Positions 1-6,984 of a stretch of DNA of 8,936 bases are shown in pieces; the stretch's first letter is position 1, and each line of letters begins with the position of its first letter. The notes under the pieces are model-generated. The model was not told the DNA's origin, made no database searches, and worked only from the letters and a program-made list of their open reading frames with translations. The position numbers were made by a program, and so were the translations under genes. The stretch is from Kiritimatiellia bacterium (GTDB lineage: Bacteria; Verrucomicrobiota; Kiritimatiellia; RFP12; UBA1067). The stretch is from positions 1-8,936 of the forward strand of contig JAEDMC010000125.1 of assembly GCA_016303225.1 (NCBI GenBank). Direction: 5' to 3'.

Positions 1-98
1 TGGGCGCGGTCCTGCGCACGCTGCTCCTCGCCGAGGGCTTCGCCGCGCTGGTGGTCGTGGTCACCGTCCTCTACGCGCTCTGGTGCGACGACAAGTAG
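1..98 (+). CDS. 3' end of a membrane-protein gene (partial)
   Basis: An open frame enters from the left edge (first whole codon at position 3) and stops at TAG 96-98, giving 31 visible residues. They contain a run of Leu, Ala and Val (including LVVVVTVLYAL) that looks like a C-terminal transmembrane helix, followed by a short polar tail ending CDDK. No family can be recognised from this fragment. The stop is followed 13 bases later by a strong hairpin terminator, which supports this being a real gene end. The gene has no evident link to the CRISPR-Cas operon. Without the upstream sequence the frame remains an inference from openness, the hydrophobic segment and the terminator. Confidence 0.5.
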   Translation, partial: GAVLRTLLLAEGFAALVVVVTVLYALWCDDK

Positions 99-111
99 CG
101 CCGCGCGCCGG

Positions 112-149
112 AAAAAAACGCGGCCGGCTGTCATCGCCGGCCGCGTTTT
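112..149 (+). terminator. Strong rho-independent terminator, probably bidirectional
   Basis: A perfect 14-bp inverted repeat pairs 115-128 with 136-149 around a 7-base loop (129-135). The core is GC-rich (CGCGGCCGGC), and an A-run (112-118) and a T-run (146-149) sit on the outer sides, so it could stop transcription in either direction. It lies just after the upstream gene and insulates the cas operon from it. Confidence 0.85.
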
Positions 150-389
150 GCATTCTCCCTGGACGGAGACGGCCCGATAATCCAGGAAAGAAGGAACAAG
201 GCGTTGACGATGTGGTATACTGGACAAGCATGTGGCAGAGGGTTTGGACGAAGGGGATTTTTCAATTCTTCGTGTAAGAATCCAATTCGGCCGTAGTAAT
301 CCCTATGAAGGGTTGACGATGAACCGACAATGATCAAGTTCTGCCAGGATGTTTAGAAGAACGACAAATCCGTTTGAGAAAGGCCTGAA
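150..389 (+). promoter_or_regulatory. Intergenic region upstream of cas3, candidate promoter
   Basis: No convincing gene lies here. The best promoter-like element is an extended -10, TGGTATACT at 213-221 (TG, one base, then TATACT at 216-221); no good -35 sits 16-18 bases upstream, as is tolerated for extended -10 promoters. It would give a leader transcript of about 160 bases before cas3. Also present are a small palindrome ATTCTT-5 nt-AAGAAT at 265-281 and two copies of GTTGACGATG at 203-212 and 312-321, which could be regulator sites. The assignment as the operon promoter rests on position plus this one motif. Confidence 0.45.
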
Positions 390-2720
390 ATGGAGTTTTT
401 GACGGCGCAGAGACTGGATTACAAACTTCTCGCGCATGTCGGGAACTTTGCCGCGGAAGGGGATATTCGACACGAACCTCTGATTGACCATCTTCGGTTG
501 ACGGGTAGGCTTGCTGCCGGATTCGCCTCCGCGTCGGGTCTGGCCAGGACGGCTGAACTGCTGGGGCGTATTCACGATTTGGGCAAGGCGTCGTCTGAAT
601 TCCAGGCATATATCCGCGCGGTTGGAGACTCCGATGAGACCGAAGACGGGAACTCCGCGGGGCAGAAGGGTCCAGATCACTCTACGGCGGGAGCGCGATG
701 GCTTTTGTCGCGGGTGGAGTTTCCACCTGGTGTGGGTGGTCTGCTGGGATATGCCGTGGCGGGACACCATGCAGGACTCCCGGATGGCAGAAGTGCATCT
801 CATGCCTGCGAAGAATTCCGAATGACGAAGAAATCTATCTGCGAGTGGGAGCAGACTGCGATGGAAGTGCTTCCACCTGAGTTTCTCAAGGTGGATGGTC
901 GCGCCGTTGTTTCTGAATTGGCGCAGACGGGCTTGCAGGACGAATTGGCGCTTGCAGGGCGGATCCGAATGGTGTTCTCGGCGTTAGTGGATGCCGACTT
1001 TCTGGCTACGGAGCGATTTGTGGATGCCGATCGCGCGCAGGCAAGGACAGTTGGGGCTCATGACATTGAGGCGCTGGAACGGCGACTGAACGCCTATCTG
1101 GAGCGCTTCGACGCGGATTGTCCACGAACCTCCGTAAACGATATCCGTCACGGCATCCGCGCCGCATGCCTGGGCGCTGTCGAGCAAAAGCCCGGGTTGT
1201 TCACGCTGGAGGTTCCGACGGGTGGCGGCAAGACACTTTCATCCATGGCTTTTGCCCTGAAACACGCCAGGATTCATGGCTTGCGCCGGGTCGTCTACGT
1301 CATTCCCTATACGAGCATCATCGAACAGAATGCAGAAGTCTTCAGGCGAATTTTCGGAGACGACGTGGTCCTGGAGCATCATGCGAATCGCGATCCCGAA
1401 TACATGGGCGAACGGGCCCGGCTGCTGACAGAGAACTGGGATGCACCGATCATCGTCACAACCAATGTCCAGTTTTTCGAATCCCTGTATTCAAATCGGC
1501 CGTCTCGCTGCCGGAAGTTGCACAATCTGGCAAAGTCGGTGATTGTTTTGGACGAAGCGCAGTCGCTTCCTGCGCCCTTTCTGCGTCCCTGTCTGCACGC
1601 GCTGGATGAACTCATGTGCAATGCTGGCTCCTCGGTGGTCATTTGCACGGCGACGGTCCCGGCGTTCTTCAAAGGGGACATGCGGCCGGTGGGGCGCAGA
1701 GGGCAGTCCTGGGATGGCCTGTCTGGAACCCGCGAGGGCCGACGCGACATCGTGGATGGGAGGGCGCTTGAGCGGGACCTCAATCGCGTGGCCGTCACGA
1801 GAGTCGAGGGGCGCCTGTCGGATGATGAACTTGCCGCATGGGTGGGGCGGGAATCGTCAGCGCTTGTCATTGTGAGCACGCGGCGTCACGCACGGCGGAT
1901 CTACGAGAACCTGAAGAACGTCGCCGGGGGCGACGGAGTCTTTCACTTGAGTGCCCAGATGTGCCCGGCCCATCGCTTGGAAGTTCTGGAAAAGGTCAAG
2001 GCTCGACTCGGCGACGGGATGCGGTGTCTGCTGGTGTCCACGCAATTGATCGAGGCGGGCGTGGATGTGGACTTCCCGTGCGTCTATCGCGAGATTGCCG
2101 GATGCGATTCCATGGTGCAGGCTGCTGGTCGCTGTAATCGGGAGGGTCGCCTGGAATCGGGCCGTGTCATCCTGTTCGAAAGTTCCGAGCCGCATTCGGT
2201 GCCCCGAGGCGAGTTGACGGCTGCTGCGGACAAAGGACGCGAAGTCGTCTCCTTGCCGGAATTCCGGGATTCGGCGTTGTCTTCGCAGGCCGTTCGCCGT
2301 TACTTTCAGTTGCGCTACAACGACTTGGATGCAGTCGGCGGTCTGGATGCGCGAGACATTGAGGGCAAGTTCACCTGCACGGGGAACGATCCATATGGAC
2401 TGGCCTTTAAATCCTGCGCAGAGGCATTCAAGCTCATTCCGGATGACGGATTGACAGTCTATGTCCCATATGGGGAACGGGGTCGTGCCCTCTGTGAGCA
2501 GCTTCGTGCTACATATGCCATTGGGGAAATTAAGAAGATCGTCAGGCTGTTGGGGCGGTATTCGGTCTCCATCCATGGATGCATGCCATGTGATCAAGAC
2601 GGACGACCCTATGCGGAACTCGTCCATGACCGGTACTGGGTAGTGACGTCTCCGGAGCTGAACTATTCGCCTGAGTTCGGTCTGACGACTGAGCCGGTGG
2701 AACAATTGCTGGAAATCTAA
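390..2720 (+). CDS. cas3: Cas3 nuclease-helicase, type I-C (HD + DExD/H)
   Basis: 776-residue fusion of an N-terminal HD nuclease and a superfamily 2 helicase; it is recruited to the R-loop made by Cascade, nicks the displaced strand, then unwinds and degrades target DNA 3'-5' using ATP. HD-domain residues are visible: HDLGK at 62-66, H97, the GHHAG motif at 125-129 and Asp in LVDADF (201/203). Helicase motifs: Walker A PTGGGKT 276-282, motif Ia around YVIPYTSIIEQN 303-314, Walker B DEAQ 388-391, TAT 420-422, TQLIEAGVDVDF 551-562 and motif VI QAAGRCNREG 577-586. Length is normal for an unsplit Cas3. The start is ATG 390 because an in-frame TGA lies at 375-377 and a GAGAAAGG Shine-Dalgarno sits at 376-383. 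It is the first gene of the operon; cas5c starts 13 bases after its stop. No lesion seen. Confidence 0.97.
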   Translation: MEFLTAQRLDYKLLAHVGNFAAEGDIRHEPLIDHLRLTGRLAAGFASASGLARTAELLGRIHDLGKASSEFQAYIRAVGDSDETEDGNSAGQKGPDHSTAGARWLLSRVEFPPGVGGLLGYAVAGHHAGLPDGRSASHACEEFRMTKKSICEWEQTAMEVLPPEFLKVDGRAVVSELAQTGLQDELALAGRIRMVFSALVDADFLATERFVDADRAQARTVGAHDIEALERRLNAYLERFDADCPRTSVNDIRHGIRAACLGAVEQKPGLFTLEVPTGGGKTLSSMAFALKHARIHGLRRVVYVIPYTSIIEQNAEVFRRIFGDDVVLEHHANRDPEYMGERARLLTENWDAPIIVTTNVQFFESLYSNRPSRCRKLHNLAKSVIVLDEAQSLPAPFLRPCLHALDELMCNAGSSVVICTATVPAFFKGDMRPVGRRGQSWDGLSGTREGRRDIVDGRALERDLNRVAVTRVEGRLSDDELAAWVGRESSALVIVSTRRHARRIYENLKNVAGGDGVFHLSAQMCPAHRLEVLEKVKARLGDGMRCLLVSTQLIEAGVDVDFPCVYREIAGCDSMVQAAGRCNREGRLESGRVILFESSEPHSVPRGELTAAADKGREVVSLPEFRDSALSSQAVRRYFQLRYNDLDAVGGLDARDIEGKFTCTGNDPYGLAFKSCAEAFKLIPDDGLTVYVPYGERGRALCEQLRATYAIGEIKKIVRLLGRYSVSIHGCMPCDQDGRPYAELVHDRYWVVTSPELNYSPEFGLTTEPVEQLLEI

Positions 2721-2727
2721 GGAAAGG
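2721..2727 (+). promoter_or_regulatory. Ribosome binding site that decides the cas5c start
   Basis: GGAAAGG lies directly against the ATG at 2728, leaving no spacing, but stands 6 bases before the in-frame ATG at 2734. That is near ideal, so translation of cas5c most likely begins at 2734. Confidence 0.7.
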
Positions 2728-2733
2728 ATGGTT

Positions 2734-3477
2734 ATGTCGAGAGGAATCCGATTGCATGTGTGGGGCGCCAATGCTTTGTTCACGCGCCCCGAGATGAAGG
2801 CGGAACGCGTGTCCTATGACGTGATGACTCCGTCTGCGGCGCGGGCCATCGTGTCGTCGATCTACTGGAAACCGCAGATAGAATGGGTTATTGACCGTAT
2901 TCACGTCCTGAAACCGATCCGTTTCATGTCCGTGCGGCGGAACGAGGTCTCCGCCAAGGCGGTGAACCCGAAGTCCGAGGCACTGACCGGGAATGAAGTC
3001 GACCGAATGGGAATCGACATCGTAGAGGACCGCCAGCAGCGGGCTTCGTTGCTGCTGGTCGACGTGGGCTATGTCATCGATGCGCATTTCAACGTGCTGA
3101 AGCCGACAGTAGAGAAGAACGGACCGGCTTTGTCCGCGAGCGAGTGCGAGGCGAAGCACATTTCGATGTTCAACCGCCGTGCCCGCGCAGGTCAGTGTTT
3201 CCGCATGCCCTATTTCGGTTGCCGTGAATTTCCCGTCTCGTTCGAATTGATTGAAGAAGGAGTGCCTCTTCCGCCCTGTGAGCTTCCCGCCGACCAGCGC
3301 AACAAAGACTTCGGCTTCATGTTCCACGACTTCGTCTACCGGGAGGACAAGAAGGGATCCGTCATCGAGTCGAACGGCGGGCGCCATCTGGTCGCGGAGG
3401 CGCGTTTCTTCCGCGCGGTGGCGAAGGATGGCGTGATCGACGTCCCGCCGTTGACGGGAGAGGAGGTGCGGGCATGA
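2734..3477 (+). CDS. cas5c: Cas5c (Cas5d/Csd5) pre-crRNA endoribonuclease and Cascade subunit
   Basis: 247 residues. In type I-C there is no Cas6; Cas5c itself cuts pre-crRNA within each repeat and remains bound to the 5' handle at the foot of Cascade. The N-terminal RAMP ferredoxin-like fold is suggested by MSRGIRLHVWGANALFTRPE, and the family signature SIYWKP follows at 42-47. Compared from memory with Bacillus halodurans Cas5d (Tyr46, Lys116, His117), the catalytic triad appears as Tyr44, Lys141 and His142 (AKHISMFNRR), so the processing enzyme looks active. The start at 2734 is chosen over the ATG two codons earlier because of Shine-Dalgarno spacing. Its TGA overlaps the cas8c ATG (ATGA, 3474-3477), indicating translational coupling. 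No membrane or signal segments; cytoplasmic. Confidence 0.96.
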   Translation: MSRGIRLHVWGANALFTRPEMKAERVSYDVMTPSAARAIVSSIYWKPQIEWVIDRIHVLKPIRFMSVRRNEVSAKAVNPKSEALTGNEVDRMGIDIVEDRQQRASLLLVDVGYVIDAHFNVLKPTVEKNGPALSASECEAKHISMFNRRARAGQCFRMPYFGCREFPVSFELIEEGVPLPPCELPADQRNKDFGFMFHDFVYREDKKGSVIESNGGRHLVAEARFFRAVAKDGVIDVPPLTGEEVRA

Positions 3478-5318
3478 TTCTTTCTGAACTGGTTGACCTG
3501 TACGACCGTCTTTCAGCGGACGATGAATTCGCAAGTCGTCTGCCGCGCATGGGGATGAGCACGCAGAACATCGTGTTCTACGTTGTCCTTACACCGGAGG
3601 GAAAACTCTTCGATGTGCAGGATGCCCGTGTGGTCGAGACGTTGCCGCCCAAGAAGAAAGGCGGAACTCCTGTCCAGAAGCTTGTCCCGCGCAAAATGAT
3701 TGTTCCCGGATCCGCCCACCCTTCCGGTTCGGCCCCCACGCCCCGGTTCCTTTGGGATCAACCTGCCTACCTGTTCGGCTATTCTGAGAAGGGAGGGAAG
3801 GATGATGCCAAGGCCAGGGAGAAGCTGTTCCCCGCATATCGGGACTACCACCGTGAGATTCTGGAGAAGTACGGCATCGCCGATGGCGGTTTCCGGGCCG
3901 TGGTCAGGTTCCTCGAAAGTTGGGAGCCGGGCGCGGTGCCCGATGACCTGAAGAAGAAGATTGCGTCCTTCGGCCCTGGATTTGGCTTGTTCCGCATCCA
4001 GGGTGCGGCGGGTTTTGTCTATGAAGCACCGGAAGTCGTTGCTGCGTGGAGGAACGAGAATGCGGAGCAGTCGGCGGCACGATTTGATCAACTTGGAGAT
4101 TGTTTGGTGACGGGGAAGAAAAATGTACCGATTGTGCCCGTCATTGATACGAAGGTCAAGTTGCAAACTAAAACACCTGGGGGCTGTGCGATCGTGTCTT
4201 TCAATGATTCCGCGTACGAGTCGTACGGGAAATCACAGACTCTCAACGCGCCGATTTCGGAGGAGGCCGGGTTCAAGGCCTGCAATGCCCTCAATATGCT
4301 ACTGGACGATGAGCGGTTCCATGTCAAGGTCGGCGGCACGACGGTCGTCTTCTGGACGGGCCGTAAGACGCAGACGGAAAGCCTGCTGGGACTGTTGTTC
4401 GGTGGCGGATTCGCGGAGTCGGCAACGGACGAGACGCTCGCGGAGAAGCTGCGCGTACTGTGGCAGATTGTCGGCCGCGCGGGCGACCCCGACCTGTCAG
4501 AAATCGGGGACGACGTGTCGACGCCGTTCTACATGCTGGGCATCGAGCCCAATGCGGCGCGCATTATCGTCCGGTTCTGGCATGAATCCACTTTGGGCGA
4601 CCTGATCCTCAAGCTCAGGCGCCATCACGAGGACATGGCCATCGCCAAGACCTATGAGAACGACCCGGAGCACCTGCCCCTGTGGCAGATTGTCCGCCAG
4701 ACGGCCCGGGACGCAGACGGGGTTCCGCCTCTGCTCGCCGGTGCGCTTCTCCGCTCCGTGATCGAGGGCCTGCCCTATCCGGCCTCGCTCTACCAGCTTG
4801 TGCTGAACCGCATCCACGTGAGCCATCGCGACGCGAATGGCAAGTATCGGGTCGGAGGCAAGGTCTCCTACGCACAGGCGGCCGTGGTCAAGGGATATCT
4901 AAAACGAAATAAGCAAAAAGGAGAAATTGAAATGAGTCTTGATGTTTCAAACAAGGCGCCCGCGTACTTGCTGGGACGCTTGTTCGCGACGCTCGAGAAG
5001 ACCCAGGGAGAGGCCCAGGGGGACCTGAACGCGGGTGTCGGGGACAAATACTATTCTTCGGCCTCCGCGACGCCCAAGGTCGTCTTTCCGACGCTGCTCG
5101 ACCTCTTCCGCAAGCATCTCAAGAAGCTCTCGGGCGACAAGAAGGGGCTGGCCGTGGTGCGCGAGAAGCTGGTCGGAGAGATCCTCGATGGCATTGACGC
5201 GGCCGCGGGTTTCCCGGCCAGTCTCTCACTGGAGGACCGCGGAGTTTTCGCTCTCGGCTACTACCACCAGATGCGCAGTTTCTTCGCCAAGAAAGACGGC
5301 GGGGAGCAGGATCGGTGA
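3474..5318 (+). CDS. cas8c: Cas8c (Csd1), large subunit of type I-C Cascade
   Basis: 614 residues, usual for Cas8c. It recognises the PAM in double-stranded DNA and, with Cas5c, caps the 5' end of the crRNA in Cascade. Family landmarks (recognised from memory) include the N-terminal LVDLYDRL (6-13), SFNDSAYESYGKSQ (242-255), FYMLGIEPNAARIIVRFW (352-369), PPLLAGALLRSVIEGLPYPA (418-437) and, in the C-terminal part, AYLLGRLFATLE. The start ATG 3474 overlaps the cas5c stop by 4 bases and has a strong AGGAGGT at 3461-3467. Residues from Met487 onward are also encoded as a separate reading, cas11c, through an internal ribosome binding site. A stretch around residues 203-236 (about 4080-4185) is more AT-rich than its surroundings and matches my memory of the family less well. 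cas7c begins 28 bases after the stop. Confidence 0.96.
   Translation: MILSELVDLYDRLSADDEFASRLPRMGMSTQNIVFYVVLTPEGKLFDVQDARVVETLPPKKKGGTPVQKLVPRKMIVPGSAHPSGSAPTPRFLWDQPAYLFGYSEKGGKDDAKAREKLFPAYRDYHREILEKYGIADGGFRAVVRFLESWEPGAVPDDLKKKIASFGPGFGLFRIQGAAGFVYEAPEVVAAWRNENAEQSAARFDQLGDCLVTGKKNVPIVPVIDTKVKLQTKTPGGCAIVSFNDSAYESYGKSQTLNAPISEEAGFKACNALNMLLDDERFHVKVGGTTVVFWTGRKTQTESLLGLLFGGGFAESATDETLAEKLRVLWQIVGRAGDPDLSEIGDDVSTPFYMLGIEPNAARIIVRFWHESTLGDLILKLRRHHEDMAIAKTYENDPEHLPLWQIVRQTARDADGVPPLLAGALLRSVIEGLPYPASLYQLVLNRIHVSHRDANGKYRVGGKVSYAQAAVVKGYLKRNKQKGEIEMSLDVSNKAPAYLLGRLFATLEKTQGEAQGDLNAGVGDKYYSSASATPKVVFPTLLDLFRKHLKKLSGDKKGLAVVREKLVGEILDGIDAAAGFPASLSLEDRGVFALGYYHQMRSFFAKKDGGEQDR
4918..4924 (+). 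promoter_or_regulatory. Internal ribosome binding site within cas8c
   Basis: AAGGAGA stands 7 bases before the in-frame ATG at 4932. The surrounding 4895-4955 is strikingly A-rich (AAAACGAAATAAGCAAAAAG) inside otherwise GC-rich coding sequence, as expected where low mRNA structure is selected for translation initiation. Confidence 0.85.
4932..5318 (+). CDS. cas11c: Cas11c small subunit, translated from inside cas8c
   Basis: 128 residues in the same frame as cas8c (Met487 to the shared TGA). In type I-C systems, for example that of Desulfovibrio vulgaris, the small subunit is known to be made from an internal start in cas8c; two copies form the inner belly of Cascade and stabilise the R-loop strands. 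Here an AAGGAGA site at 4918-4924 with 7-base spacing precedes ATG 4932, in an abrupt A-rich patch. The product starts MSLDVSNKAPAYLLGRL and is predicted mostly helical, with a Lys/Arg-rich middle (FRKHLKKLSGDKKG, residues 59-72) suited to nucleic-acid contact. The size fits known Cas11c of roughly 14 kDa. Production as a separate polypeptide is inferred from these signals and family precedent, not shown by the sequence alone. Confidence 0.85.
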   Translation: MSLDVSNKAPAYLLGRLFATLEKTQGEAQGDLNAGVGDKYYSSASATPKVVFPTLLDLFRKHLKKLSGDKKGLAVVREKLVGEILDGIDAAAGFPASLSLEDRGVFALGYYHQMRSFFAKKDGGEQDR

Positions 5319-5345
5319 TTTAACAATAAAGGAAAGGTACAGGAA

Positions 5346-6197
5346 ATGTCTCTCAGCAATCGTTATGAATTCGTGCTCCTGTTTGATGTCAAGGACGGGA
5401 ATCCCAATGGCGATCCCGACGCTGGCAACCTGCCGCGCGTGGACGCCGAGACGAACCAGGGTCTGGTCACGGATGTCTGCCTCAAGCGCAAGATCCGCAA
5501 TTTCGTGAACCTGGCGAAGAAGGATCAGCCCGGATTCGACATCTACGTGGCGGAGAAGGCCGTGCTCGCACTGCAGCAGAAGAAGGCCTACACCGCGCTC
5601 AATCTCGAGAACAAGCCGGAGCACGCGTCGAAGGCAAAGGCCTGGATGTGCCAGAACTTCTTCGATGTTCGTGCGTTCGGTGCCGTGATGGGATTGAAGG
5701 AATACAACTGCGGTCAGGTTCGTGGTCCGGTCCAGATGACGTTCGCGCGGTCCGTGGACCCTGTGCTGGCGAGCGAGCACGCCATCACCCGCATGGCGGT
5801 GGCGACGGAGAAGGAGGCGAAGGACCAGTCTGGTGACAACCGGACCATGGGCCGGAAGTTCACCATCCCCTACGCCCTCTACCGCGAGAACGGTTTTTTG
5901 AATCCCTTCTTCGCCGCCGACACGGGATTCTCCGACGCGGATGCGGAATTCTTCTTCGATGCTTTGAAGCGGATGTTCGACTTCGATCGTTCGGCCGCCC
6001 GCGGGCTGATGTCCTCGCAGAAGCTGATCGTCTTCAAGCACGCTTCCCAGCTTGGCAATGCCCCGGCCCACGTCCTCTTTGATGCGGTGAAGGTCGTGAA
6101 GAAGCCCGGCATCGAATACCCGCGGTCCTTCTCCGACTACGAGGTGTCCATCGACCGTTCCGCCATTCCGGCAGGCGTCGAAGTAATCGAGTTGTAA
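5346..6197 (+). CDS. cas7c: Cas7c (Csd2), backbone subunit of type I-C Cascade
   Basis: 283 residues, the usual Csd2 length. Several copies polymerise along the crRNA spacer to form the Cascade backbone and hold the crRNA-target hybrid. Strong family signatures: NRYEFVLLFDVKDGNPNGDP (5-24) followed by the DAGNLPRVD and LVTDVCLKRKIRNFV region, then DVRAFGAVMG (107-116), the glycine-rich NCGQVRGPVQMTFARSVDP (121-139), MGRKFTIPYALYR (168-180) and a C-terminal PAGVEVIEL. The ATG at 5346 is preceded by AAAGGAAAGG at 5328-5337, 8 bases upstream; a second AGGA at 5341-5344 is too close to be the main site. It lies 27 bases after cas8c and ends the interference block. Codons here favour C/G third positions more strongly than in cas3 or cas4. 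Confidence 0.97.
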   Translation: MSLSNRYEFVLLFDVKDGNPNGDPDAGNLPRVDAETNQGLVTDVCLKRKIRNFVNLAKKDQPGFDIYVAEKAVLALQQKKAYTALNLENKPEHASKAKAWMCQNFFDVRAFGAVMGLKEYNCGQVRGPVQMTFARSVDPVLASEHAITRMAVATEKEAKDQSGDNRTMGRKFTIPYALYRENGFLNPFFAADTGFSDADAEFFFDALKRMFDFDRSAARGLMSSQKLIVFKHASQLGNAPAHVLFDAVKVVKKPGIEYPRSFSDYEVSIDRSAIPAGVEVIEL

Positions 6198-6288
6198 GGA
6201 GTCGACAGGGCGGCCCCCGGTCGGTTTGCGCCTGCCGGGGTGTCAGCTGGGGCTGCCTGCGTGTCAGGGGCACCCATGGGAGGTCTCG
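6198..6288 (+). promoter_or_regulatory. Structured 91-base gap between interference and adaptation genes
   Basis: This is the longest gap inside the operon and is GC-rich. It contains a possible hairpin CCCCGG (6215-6220) with CCGGGG (6235-6240), a direct repeat GTGTCAG (6240-6246 and 6261-6267) and a second potential pairing GGGTG (6238-6242) with CACCC (6271-6275), competing with the first. No T-run follows, so it is not a typical terminator, and no clear promoter is visible. It could tune expression of cas4-cas1-cas2 relative to the Cascade genes; that is inference. Confidence 0.35.
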
Positions 6289-6984
6289 ATGAATGACGCC
6301 GATGATGAATTCGTGATGCTCAGTGCGTTGCAGCACTATCTGTTCTGCCCCCGTCAATGCGCACTGATTCACGTCGAAGGCGTCTGGTCGGAGAACTTCC
6401 TTACGGCGACGGGGCGCATGCTCCATGAACGGGTGGACCGACAGGGCGCCGAGACCCGGAAGGACATGCATCTGGCGACCTCGCTACGCCTCGTGTCGAA
6501 GCGGATCGGGGTAATGGGGGTCGCCGACAAGGTAGAATTCCTTCGGGTCGAGTCGCCTGTGGATTCCGATGGCCGTGTCATAGCCGCATGCCTTCCAAAG
6601 CGGACGGGATACTGGCGACCGCATCCTGTCGAATACAAAAGGGGGCGTCCCAAGGAGCATTGGGCCGACGAGGTGCAGTTGTGCGGGCAGGCGTTGTGCC
6701 TGGAGGAGATGCTCGGGGTGGTGATTCCATGCGGGGACCTTTTCTATGGCGAGACGAGACGACGAGTTGAGGTCGTCTTTGACGCTGATCTCCGTCTGCT
6801 TACGGAAAACGTAACCGCACGAGTCAGGGAAATCGTTTCCAGTGGGGAGACCCCTCCGCCGATTGTCGGGAAAAAGTGCGAGGCTTGTTCGTTGAAGGAG
6901 ATTTGCCGTCCAGAAGAGACATCTACAGGACGCTCCGCCCGCCGCTGGCTGGAGAAACAACTGGACGAGGTGCTGAACGGATGA
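6289..6984 (+). CDS. cas4: Cas4 exonuclease, Fe-S RecB-family
   Basis: 231 residues. Cas4 works with Cas1-Cas2 in spacer acquisition, recognising the PAM in prespacers and trimming their 3' ends before integration. The iron-sulfur cysteines are present: C20 in LFCPRQC (18-24), then C197, C200 and C206 (CEAC and EIC). RecB-nuclease residues follow in order: H46 (GRMLHERVD), D80 (GVADKVEF), E115 and K117 (PVEYKRG), then the Q-motif region DEVQLCGQALCLEEM (127-141). I chose ATG 6289 because GGGAGGT (6278-6284) sits just upstream and the protein then begins MNDADDEFVMLSALQHYLFC as family members do; a TTG 63 bases earlier would add 21 residues that look like untranslated hairpin DNA. Its TGA overlaps the cas1 ATG (6981-6984). 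Confidence 0.96.
   Translation: MNDADDEFVMLSALQHYLFCPRQCALIHVEGVWSENFLTATGRMLHERVDRQGAETRKDMHLATSLRLVSKRIGVMGVADKVEFLRVESPVDSDGRVIAACLPKRTGYWRPHPVEYKRGRPKEHWADEVQLCGQALCLEEMLGVVIPCGDLFYGETRRRVEVVFDADLRLLTENVTARVREIVSSGETPPPIVGKKCEACSLKEICRPEETSTGRSARRWLEKQLDEVLNG

Noticed and set aside
131..337. Small frames on both strands between the terminator and cas3 (83-277 + and 131-337 -)
   Set aside because: One spans the terminator hairpin and the other runs through the candidate promoter; neither has a protein-like sequence or clear ribosome binding site.
1857..3534. Two long minus-strand open frames (308 and 330 codons) opposite cas3, cas5c and cas8c
   Set aside because: They lie antisense to genes with complete family motifs, show no recognisable domains, and arise easily in GC-rich DNA.
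5226..6071. 281-codon minus-strand frame opposite cas7c
   Set aside because: It is a shadow of cas7c codon bias; composition is low-complexity in Val, Leu, Arg and His, and no family is recognised.
6226..6288. N-terminal extension of cas4 from a TTG at 6226
   Set aside because: It would translate the hairpin region, has no good ribosome binding site, and family members start near MNDADD-like residues at 6289.
6876..6980. N-terminal extension of cas1 from ATG 6876
   Set aside because: The extra 35 residues lie wholly inside cas4 in another frame; the ATGA junction at 6981 gives the typical Cas1 start.
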